A DNA stretch of 62,185 nucleotides from Spirochaetia bacterium (GTDB taxonomy: Bacteria; Spirochaetota; Spirochaetia; CADAEX01), in assembly GCA_017446885.1 (NCBI GenBank), contig JAFSOR010000009.1, positions 166,159 through 228,343 of the forward strand, given 5' to 3'. The notes beneath the pieces are model-generated. The model did no database searches, was not told the origin of the DNA, and saw only the letters and a list, made by a program, of their open reading frames with translations. Each line of letters begins with the position of its first letter. Positions within the stretch are counted from its first letter, which is position 1. A program made the position numbers and the translations under genes. Shown one piece after another: positions 45,511 through 51,404 of this stretch.

Positions 45511-45526
45511 TACAATTTTCGTGCCA
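45511..45526 (-). promoter_or_regulatory. Sigma-54 (-24/-12) promoter-like sequence before the sigma factor gene
   Basis: On the minus strand the 16 bases from 45526 to 45511 read TGGCACG, then AAAA, then TTGTA. Against the consensus TGGCACG-N4-TTGCW only one position differs (C to T). The predicted start site is at about 45500, directly before GGAGG and 12 bases from the ATG. The AT-rich region upstream also offers ordinary -10-like boxes, so a sigma-70 promoter cannot be excluded. Confidence 0.55.
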
Positions 45527-45594
45527 AAGTTACATAATCAGTAAAGTTTTTAAATATTTCCTTATAATATAATGATATATAATATAATGAAATA

Positions 45595-45668
45595 TTTTTT
45601 AGTCTGACTTCTGCCCTACCCTGTGCCTTTCCCTCAGTGTATCAAAATGATACAGGACTGATTTTTTT
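45595..45668 (+). ncRNA. Candidate small RNA with terminator-like 3' end
   Basis: Overlapping TATAAT hexamers at 45563-45568, 45578-45583 and 45583-45588 precede a ~70-base stretch with no open frame. It ends in a hairpin: TGTATCA/TGATACA (45638-45654, loop AAA), lengthened by TCAGT/ACTGA with a 3-base bulge, followed by eight T residues. No plus-strand gene lies upstream for this terminator to serve. The 5' end is an estimate. The alternative is an attenuator for groES. Confidence 0.35.
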
Positions 45669-45675
45669 TCGATTT

Positions 45676-45683
45676 AGTGTATC
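45676..45683 (+). repeat. Second copy of AGTGTATC near groES promoter
   Basis: AGTGTATC occurs at 45636-45643, inside the terminator-like hairpin, and again at 45676-45683, 28 bases before the groES -35 box. The paired copies could be a binding site. A CIRCE element is not present; only one half resembling TTAGCACT is seen at 45697. Confidence 0.3.
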
Positions 45684-45710
45684 TTTTTGACCCGGATTAG
45701 CACTTTTATA

Positions 45711-45740
45711 TTGACCATCAGCCGCCACATTTCGTATATT
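45711..45740 (+). promoter_or_regulatory. Sigma-70 promoter of groES
   Basis: TTGACC at 45711-45716 and TATATT at 45735-45740 are separated by 18 bases. The leader to the ATG at 45777 contains AGGAGG. This promoter is conventional and has no CIRCE operator. Confidence 0.65.
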
Positions 45741-45776
45741 TTAGGAAACATTGTTACAATCAGGAGGATTAAAGAT

Positions 45777-46046
45777 ATGAAAGTTATCCCATTGGAAGAC
45801 AGAGTCCTTATCAAGACTGCAGAGCTTGAGGAAAAGACCAAGAGCGGCCTGTTCATTCCTCAGACAGCACAGGAGAAGACTCAGGTAGGTGTTGTTACCG
45901 CTGTTGGAAGCGACAAAGAGGCAATTACTGTAAAAGTAGGCCAGAAGATTATGTACGACAAATATGCCGGCACATCAATCAAGGTAGACGGTGCAGACTA
46001 TCTGATTATCAAGTCAAAGGATATTCTGGCAGTAATCGAAGACTGA
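45777..46046 (+). CDS. groES: Co-chaperonin GroES
   Basis: This 89-residue co-chaperonin has IPLEDRVLIKTAELEEKTKSG at the N-terminus including the mobile loop (SGLFIPQTAQEK), GQKIMYDKYAGT and the C-terminal SKDILAVIE. The start at 45777 is chosen because AGGAGG is 8 bases upstream; an upstream in-frame start is not supported. No groEL follows; a terminator does. T. pallidum also has groES and groEL at separate loci as I recall. Confidence 0.95.
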   Translation: MKVIPLEDRVLIKTAELEEKTKSGLFIPQTAQEKTQVGVVTAVGSDKEAITVKVGQKIMYDKYAGTSIKVDGADYLIIKSKDILAVIED

Positions 46047-46078
46047 CCTTAATCGACATAAAATCTCTTCTATAAATG

Positions 46079-46104
46079 GCAGCCTTAACAGGCTGCTTTT
46101 TTTA
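46079..46104 (+). terminator. Intrinsic terminator of groES
   Basis: A perfect 7-base stem GCAGCCT/AGGCTGC (46079-46085 and 46090-46096) with loop TAAC is followed by eight T residues. It also overlaps the end of the opposing EamA gene. Confidence 0.88.
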
Positions 46105-46986
46105 TTTTTTCTTCTCTGGCAGCTGGGCCAGGATTACGGCGCAGAACATAAGTATACAACCCGAAAGCTCCTTAATGGAAAGCCGCTCGCCCAGCACAAT
46201 GGCCCCCGAAAGTGCTGCAAATACAGACTCAAAGCTCATTAAAAGCGAAGCCACCGCCGGGTCTACATGAGCCTGCCCTATTATCTGGAATGTGTATGCA
46301 AGTCCGCACGAGAATATTCCGGCATAGAGTATGGGCAGAGTGCAGGCCAGAATATCTTTAAAGTGCGGTGTTTCGAATATAACCATAAGAACCATTCCAA
46401 TGGCGCCCGATACCAGAAACTGAAGGCAAGAGAGTTTTATACCCTCTGTTCTTGGAGCAAAGTAGTCCACAGCCAGAATATGGAAAGAGAATGTAAAGGC
46501 ACATAGGATAATATACAGGTCTCCCCTCTCAACCTCGAACTTTCCGCTCATGCACAAAAGGTACAGGCCACCAACTGCCAAAAGCACAGCAGCCCACAGG
46601 GCAAGCCTGAACCTTCTGCCCAAGAACAGCCCCAGGCAGGGAACCAGCACTATATAGAGCGATGTTATGAAACCACCCTTTCCTGCGCTGGTATACTGAA
46701 GCCCCACCTGCTGCAGATTGGTGGCCAGGCACAGTAAAAGCCCGCATACAACGCCACCTGTAAACAGATTGAGGCGCTCCTGCCCCTTGGGTGGAAGCAT
46801 AGGTTTATTACGGCAGAATATCGGAATAAATGGAACAAGGAACAGACCTCCGATAAATGTCCTTATAGAGTTGAAAGTAAAGGGTTCCACATAGGACATG
46901 CCAATTCGCTGGGAGACAAAGGCACAGCCCCATATAAAGGCGGTAAGAATAAGCAGAAGGCTTCCTGCCAGTTTTTTATTTTTCAT
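46102..46986 (-). CDS. EamA/DMT-family transporter
   Basis: This 294-residue membrane protein has about ten hydrophobic segments in two EamA repeats. The first repeat opens with FIWGCAFVSQRIGMSYVEPFTFNSIRTF and the second ends AHVDPAVASLLMSFESVFAALSGAIVLGERLS, the common DMT patterns. Substrates of this family are usually small metabolites; none can be named here. A -10 box lies 9 bases before its ATG and the gene diverges from the tmRNA gene. Confidence 0.87.
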   Translation of the reverse strand: MKNKKLAGSLLLILTAFIWGCAFVSQRIGMSYVEPFTFNSIRTFIGGLFLVPFIPIFCRNKPMLPPKGQERLNLFTGGVVCGLLLCLATNLQQVGLQYTSAGKGGFITSLYIVLVPCLGLFLGRRFRLALWAAVLLAVGGLYLLCMSGKFEVERGDLYIILCAFTFSFHILAVDYFAPRTEGIKLSCLQFLVSGAIGMVLMVIFETPHFKDILACTLPILYAGIFSCGLAYTFQIIGQAHVDPAVASLLMSFESVFAALSGAIVLGERLSIKELSGCILMFCAVILAQLPEKKK

Positions 46987-47001
46987 ATAAAACAGATTAT
47001 A
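46987..47001 (-). promoter_or_regulatory. -10 box for the EamA gene, leaderless arrangement
   Basis: On the minus strand TATAAT (47001-46996) is followed by 9 bases and the ATG at 46986. No ribosome-binding site is present. Confidence 0.5.
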
Positions 47002-47011
47002 AAAAAAAATC

Positions 47012-47040
47012 TTGTCTGTAAATATTTTTTTTGTTATATT
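47012..47040 (+). promoter_or_regulatory. Sigma-70 promoter of the tmRNA gene
   Basis: TTGTCT at 47012-47017 and TATATT at 47035-47040 are exactly 17 bases apart. The predicted start is near 47047, a few bases before the mature tmRNA 5' end. Confidence 0.8.
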
Positions 47041-47053
47041 GTATCTGTACCCA

Positions 47054-47395
47054 GGGGGTGAAAATGGTCTCGACTGGGGAATTTTGATGCATGGATTGCA
47101 AGTAGAGCGTCATCTCTTAAACCTGGCAAAAACTTTATCTGCTAACACAGATTACGCAATGGCTGCCTGAGGGCGGTCACGAACCTTCGGAATGCGGCTC
47201 CTAAGTCCGAGCAGGTTTGTCACAAACTGGGGCTTGCTGAAATAAATTCCTGCGGTATTTCAGGACTTTCAGCAGGATAAGGAAAAAGCGGGGTCTGTTT
47301 TGGAAGCTTGCTTTTTCTTAAATTAATCCAAGACTAAGCTTGTAGACGTTCATGGGTCAATCTTCAGGACGCGGGTTCGACACCCGCCACCTCCA
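47054..47395 (+). ncRNA. ssrA: tmRNA (SsrA)
   Basis: The 342-base RNA begins GGGGGTG, which pairs with CACCTCC at 47388-47394 to make the acceptor stem; the TTCGA of the T-loop lies in the 3' tRNA-like domain. The tag frame reads from a GCA resume codon at 47126 to TGA at 47170, encoding AKTLSANTDYAMAA. The end AMAA is close to the usual ALAA degradation signal. CCA is not encoded; it would be added after processing at A47395. tmRNA rescues stalled ribosomes with SmpB. Confidence 0.93.
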
Positions 47396-47423
47396 TTCAA
47401 TTTCAAACATCAGGAGGCAAACT

Positions 47424-48116
47424 ATGTTTGACTATTCAAGTACTGCACAGGCAGTAAAAGAACGCACACTGATTAAGAATGTATATATGTGGATGGCGGC
47501 AGGCTTGGCCCTTACCGGCATAACATCGCTGTGGATGGCAAGCGACCCAAACCGGATGGTATCCTTTGTCCAGGGCGGCACCATGTGGCTTCTGTTTATA
47601 GCAGAGCTTGTCCTGGTGTTCTATCTTTCGGCACGGATTCTTTCCATGAAGCCCCTTACTGCCACACTGTGCTTTGCAGGTTACTCAATCCTGAACGGCC
47701 TAACACTGTCGGTAATCTTCTATGCATATACTATGGAGAGCATAACAAGCACATTTTTCATAACAGCTGCAACATTCGGCGGTATGGCACTCTATGCAAC
47801 CATCACAAAACGCGACCTTTCCACCATGGGCCACTACCTGGGCATGGCGCTGTGGGGTCTTATAATTGCAGCAGTTGTGAATATGTTCCTTAAAAGCAGC
47901 TCATTCGACTTGATGATTTCCGGAATTGGAGTGCTTGTGTTCTGCGGCCTTACAGCTTACGATACACAGTATATACTCAACATAAGCCGCAACTACTCAG
48001 GCTCCCTGGATGAAAGCGACTATGTGCGCTTCTCGATCATAGGAGCACTCAAGCTGTACCTGGACTTTATAAACATGTTCCTGTATATGCTCAGGTTTGT
48101 CGGCCGAAGAAAATAA
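47424..48116 (+). CDS. Bax inhibitor-1 family membrane protein (YbhL-like)
   Basis: This 230-residue protein has about seven hydrophobic segments. The family patterns are LTLSVIFYAYTMESI, the GGMALYATITKRDLSTMG loop and FCGLTAYDTQYI near the C-terminus. The start at 47424 follows AGGAGG by 6 bases; a longer frame starts inside the tmRNA gene and is rejected. BI-1 proteins are calcium-leak or pH-sensitive membrane proteins in characterised cases. Its stop is immediately followed by rsmD. Confidence 0.88.
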   Translation: MFDYSSTAQAVKERTLIKNVYMWMAAGLALTGITSLWMASDPNRMVSFVQGGTMWLLFIAELVLVFYLSARILSMKPLTATLCFAGYSILNGLTLSVIFYAYTMESITSTFFITAATFGGMALYATITKRDLSTMGHYLGMALWGLIIAAVVNMFLKSSSFDLMISGIGVLVFCGLTAYDTQYILNISRNYSGSLDESDYVRFSIIGALKLYLDFINMFLYMLRFVGRRK

Positions 48117-48671
48117 ATGCGTGTCACAGGCGGCATCTACAGCGGGCGCCAGGTAAAGTGCCCCAAGGGTGTTATACGTCCTTCCATGGACAGGATGAGG
48201 GAATCGGTATTCTCTATTCTGGGGAATATGGAGGGGCTGTCATTTTTGGATATGTTCAGCGGCTCCGGGATAATAGGCATAGAGGCCGCCTCCAGGGGAG
48301 CTGAGCCTGTGGTGCTGGTAGAAAAAGACTTTATTAAAAAGAATGCAATAAAAGAGAATATAGCGTTTGTAGAAAGCGACATACAGCTTAGGCTTATGTC
48401 GGCTGAGCGCTATATACAGTGCGCCCCTGACGGCAGCTTTGACCTGGTGTTCCTGGACCCTCCGTTCCCACGCCACAAAAAGAAAGAGTTAATAGAGAAG
48501 ATTGGAAATACCACATTGGTCAAAGATGGCGGTCTGCTTATGATTCACTACCCCAGCGAGGATAACCTGGACCAGGAGAAATTTAAGGCTTTTGATCTGA
48601 TAGATGAACGTAAATATGGAAGATCAATAGTCCTCTTCTACAGGAAGAAATCTCCCATAGAAGAGAACTGA
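48117..48671 (+). CDS. rsmD: RsmD: 16S rRNA (guanine-N2) methyltransferase
   Basis: This 184-residue SAM-dependent methyltransferase methylates G966 of 16S rRNA. The RsmD pattern is seen in RVTGGIYSGRQVKCPKGVIRPSMDRMRESVFSI (the substrate loop), the SAM pocket FLDMFSGSGIIGIEA and the catalytic LVFLDPPF. It starts right after the BI-1 stop and ends 8 bases before the opposing membrane-protein gene. Confidence 0.93.
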   Translation: MRVTGGIYSGRQVKCPKGVIRPSMDRMRESVFSILGNMEGLSFLDMFSGSGIIGIEAASRGAEPVVLVEKDFIKKNAIKENIAFVESDIQLRLMSAERYIQCAPDGSFDLVFLDPPFPRHKKKELIEKIGNTTLVKDGGLLMIHYPSEDNLDQEKFKAFDLIDERKYGRSIVLFYRKKSPIEEN

Positions 48672-48679
48672 CACAATTG

Positions 48680-49234
48680 TCAGATAAGAACTACAGCTGG
48701 GAAACAGAAATGAAGCACTGCCAGTGCAATTGCAAGAATTCCAAGGGCAGTCTTGAACTTGTCAATGAATGAATAGAAAGAACCGCAGGCCTTGTTAAAG
48801 TCAACCTTTTTCTTCTCGGTCTTTGGAGCCTCGGCTGCAGGAGCTGCTTCGGAAGCTGGTTCTGCACTCTTTTCGGCTGCTGGATCAACCTCGGCTGCTG
48901 CATCTGGAACTGGCACTTCGGCTGCAGGTGCGGCTTCAGCTGCTGGCTCTGCCTTCTTGGTGATAGTATCCTTGAGGAAATAAAGACAGATTACAATAGA
49001 GGTAAGGGCAATCAGAAGGTCGCCTACCACTGCAACATCTCCAGGGGTTACTGTGATGATAAGGAAAAGACCTGTAATACCTGCAATAACAGCAAAAATA
49101 AGCTTAGATGTGCCGTTACCAAAGAACTCCACCACATTCACAACCTTGGGGAACTTCTTTGAAAGAAAATCGCTTGCAAAGTAAAGTCCACCTATCAGGT
49201 TGACAAAAATAGCCAGAAAATAAAACTGTAACAT
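48680..49234 (-). CDS. Membrane protein with Ala/Pro/Glu-rich repeat linker
   Basis: This 184-residue protein has hydrophobic segments at about residues 1-20, 40-60 and 65-90 and again at 160-180. Between them lies a low-complexity linker (about residues 95-145) built from PAAEAAPAAEV-like units, followed by a Lys-rich patch. No domain is recognised. It is the last gene of a three-gene minus-strand unit with the metallopeptidase and lipoprotein genes. Its function is unknown. Confidence 0.65.
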   Translation of the reverse strand: MLQFYFLAIFVNLIGGLYFASDFLSKKFPKVVNVVEFFGNGTSKLIFAVIAGITGLFLIITVTPGDVAVVGDLLIALTSIVICLYFLKDTITKKAEPAAEAAPAAEVPVPDAAAEVDPAAEKSAEPASEAAPAAEAPKTEKKKVDFNKACGSFYSFIDKFKTALGILAIALAVLHFCFPAVVLI

Positions 49235-49238
49235 TCAT

Positions 49239-50051
49239 TTACTCCTTTATTTTATTTTTTTCATTCTCTATCATTTTATCGACAATCTGGAGCTTTTTCT
49301 GCAATCCCTCGATTGCCTTTTGTATCTTAAGCTTCTCAGCTTCCAGATGATCCACAGGAGAAACCTTCTCAACCTTTTCCACAGGCCTGGTTATGCTGGT
49401 CTTGACCGAGTCGGAGCTCTCCCCTTCCATAAAGGCCCTGACCGCAGCCTCGCGCTTCTGGTCATCCTTCATGGCCGATACAGTCTTCATATTATCATAT
49501 CCAATCTCGGGTGTCACGTCATACTTTTCTATTCTTAAAAGGGTGTTGGCTGTGGTCTTTTCCATACCCAGCTCCCTGTCCACGTAATCCTCAAACGACA
49601 AATGGCGTTCTATGCACATAGAGCGCGCCTGGTTAAGCACTTTGGCAAAATCCCTCATAATGGCGCCGTTCTTCTGCAGGAAGTCTTCCTTAATCTGCTT
49701 GGTAAGCTGGATAAAAGTCTGGTCGCTCTTGAATGGGTTTGAGTATATTCCTGTCTCCTCGGCCTTCTTAAGAAGCTGGTGGAAAGTGGCCCAGAACTTG
49801 GCTGTATGACACCGGTTAGACAGGGTGACATTGCCGCTCTGGCAGCTTACCACATGGTGGGCAAACTCGTGGATAGCAGTATATATAAGGTCGCTATCCC
49901 CTGTCATATTTTTATTGTGTATCAATATTTCCTGGGTCAATGGCTTATACAGGCCGTCCACCTTCTTGCTTTTTTTGCCCGAGAACACCAGGGTAAATGG
50001 CGGGACATCGGCCAGAGTACGCAGTTTGTCGGCCAGCTGGTCCTGATTCAT
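49239..50051 (-). CDS. Putative zinc metallopeptidase with C-terminal coiled-coil
   Basis: This 270-residue protein has an HExxH motif in TAIHEFAHHVVS (about residue 60) and a downstream HTAKFWATF segment that could supply the third ligand, as in YgjP/WSS1-type peptidases. A central region (FEDYVDRELGMEKTTANTLLRI) resembles a helix-turn-helix fold, and the last ~50 residues form a coiled-coil. There is no signal peptide, so it is probably cytoplasmic. The substrate is unknown. The gene lies 2 bases after the lipoprotein gene. Confidence 0.6.
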   Translation of the reverse strand: MNQDQLADKLRTLADVPPFTLVFSGKKSKKVDGLYKPLTQEILIHNKNMTGDSDLIYTAIHEFAHHVVSCQSGNVTLSNRCHTAKFWATFHQLLKKAEETGIYSNPFKSDQTFIQLTKQIKEDFLQKNGAIMRDFAKVLNQARSMCIERHLSFEDYVDRELGMEKTTANTLLRIEKYDVTPEIGYDNMKTVSAMKDDQKREAAVRAFMEGESSDSVKTSITRPVEKVEKVSPVDHLEAEKLKIQKAIEGLQKKLQIVDKMIENEKNKIKE

Positions 50052-50053
50052 CC

Positions 50054-51043
50054 TTACTCCTTGAACAGTGCGTTCTGGAAGTCAGATATAAAGGTTGGAT
50101 CCTGCTTTATAGCCTCAAACAGCATATTCACACCAGACTCAACCACCGCAGTTGCACTGTTTCCTACAGCATGGCAGCTGTCTGTCTCCATATCGTAGAT
50201 TACAACACCATCATTGCCTGCAATGTAGAAAGCCAGGCTTATATCGGCAGAATAGCCCTGATAGTCGTGGGTCATATCGGTTGTAAATATCTCCATCTGA
50301 ACATGGAACTTCTCTTTTGTACCTGGGACAACCAGGTTAAGCTGGAGCTCTTGGTCAAGGAAAGAGCGGTACATAGAAACCAGATTGCTTGAAAAACAAT
50401 CTTCTGCCACCTTTATCTCGGCAGTGACAGACATCTTCTCTACCATAAGCATAAGGTCGGCATCGGGAACTGGAGCTTCCAAAGCACTTTCAACAGCCTG
50501 GTCCAGAGCTATCTTGAAAGAATACTTTTTCTCGCCTGTCCCGGTTGCAATTCCACATTGGAATTCGCCAAAGAAAACACCGTCCGGGCCTGTCTCAAGG
50601 CTGTCAAACAGAGTGCCGTCCTCGCGCAGGACACTGAGCGGTATAGAGCCTGCAGGAATACCCGAGACCGAATCGACAAACACCATTATGTTGAAACTTT
50701 CGCCAAACTCGCACTGCTGGTAGTCGGGCGATATAGCTACACTGAGTGAAGATATATCTGCATTAAGGTTCTGGAGAATGTAGGCAACCTGGTCTGGACT
50801 ATTTTCTGCCTGGGCCAGCGGATACGCCTCCTGCAGAATTGCAAGACGCTCTGCTACAGTCTGTGCCTCGGGCAAGCGGTTAAGAACCTCATCAAGCGAT
50901 GCAGAAGCATGTTCCGGCTGTACGCTTTCCACATTTTCAGAAGCCTGGGTGCTATCTCCTATCTGGAGAAAATCCTTAACCGACTGGCAGCCGGTAAAAA
51001 GAAAAAACGATATGCTTAAAATGGTTAACCACTTATATTTCAT
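50054..51043 (-). CDS. Hypothetical lipoprotein
   Basis: This is a 329-residue protein with a lipobox (FFLFTGC, Cys at about residue 19). The remaining sequence shows no recognised domain; it is rich in Asp, Glu and Ser with a beta-rich C-terminal part (VVIYDMETDSCHAVGNS). It heads an operon with the metallopeptidase and the repeat-linker membrane protein genes. Its function is unknown. Confidence 0.65.
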   Translation of the reverse strand: MKYKWLTILSISFFLFTGCQSVKDFLQIGDSTQASENVESVQPEHASASLDEVLNRLPEAQTVAERLAILQEAYPLAQAENSPDQVAYILQNLNADISSLSVAISPDYQQCEFGESFNIMVFVDSVSGIPAGSIPLSVLREDGTLFDSLETGPDGVFFGEFQCGIATGTGEKKYSFKIALDQAVESALEAPVPDADLMLMVEKMSVTAEIKVAEDCFSSNLVSMYRSFLDQELQLNLVVPGTKEKFHVQMEIFTTDMTHDYQGYSADISLAFYIAGNDGVVIYDMETDSCHAVGNSATAVVESGVNMLFEAIKQDPTFISDFQNALFKE

Positions 51044-51070
51044 ATATATATACCTTATTTAAGGATAGAT

Positions 51071-51100
51071 AAAAAAAAACGGGCTGTCAAGGACAACCCG
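51071..51100 (-). terminator. Intrinsic terminator of rpsU
   Basis: Read on the minus strand, CGGGTTGTC pairs with GACAGCCCG (51100-51080, loop CTT, one T-G wobble) and is followed by nine T residues (51079-51071). It lies just after the rpsU stop. Confidence 0.88.
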
Positions 51101-51121
51101 CTTTTCATTTTAAAACAAAAA

Positions 51122-51331
51122 TCAGTAGCTCTTGGAAGAAGCCATCTTGCGGTTCTTCTTCATCTGTTTTCTGAGGATTGCTTTCTTCTTGCGTGTATTG
51201 ATTGTAGAAGGCTTCTCATAATACTCTCTTTTCTTCCACTCGCGGATGATACCCTCTTTCTCAACCATTCTCTTGAAACGCTTAAGGGCTTTCTCCAGTG
51301 GTTCGTTGTCATCTACCTTAACAAATGCCAT
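51122..51331 (-). CDS. rpsU: Ribosomal protein S21
   Basis: This 69-residue basic protein has the S21 pattern: an N-terminal [25 protein letters not shown] and a Lys/Arg-rich tail ([17 protein letters not shown]). S21 binds the 30S platform. GGAGG lies 7 bases before the ATG, and a TTGACA promoter precedes it. Confidence 0.95.
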   Translation of the reverse strand: MAFVKVDDNEPLEKALKRFKRMVEKEGIIREWKKREYYEKPSTINTRKKKAILRKQMKKNRKMASSKSY

Positions 51332-51375
51332 TATGATTCACCTCCTTTAGTACTATAGTCCGCAGTACGGGCATT

Positions 51376-51404
51376 ATATTAAATAAATATGCTTTTTTTG
51401 TCAA
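51376..51404 (-). promoter_or_regulatory. Sigma-70 promoter of rpsU
   Basis: On the minus strand TTGACA (51404-51399) and TAATAT (51381-51376) are separated by 17 bases. It begins one base after the recJ stop. Confidence 0.75.

Noticed and set aside
45489..45527. Longer sigma factor start at 45527
   Set aside because: The extra 13 residues do not look like region 1 and the site lacks a ribosome-binding site, while GGAGG precedes 45488; the sigma-54-like promoter would also lie within the longer frame.
45697..45705. CIRCE-like TTAGCACT before groES
   Set aside because: Only one half is present; no GAGTGCTAA partner at the expected nine-base spacing.
47352..47423. An open frame running from inside the tmRNA gene into the BI-1 gene
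   Set aside because: The first 24 codons lie in the tmRNA 3' end and spacer; AGGAGG directly precedes the ATG at 47424, which is the real start.
48792..48983. Alanine/serine-rich open frame opposite the repeat-linker membrane protein
   Set aside because: It is the complement of the PAAE-repeat codons; composition alone explains the open frame.
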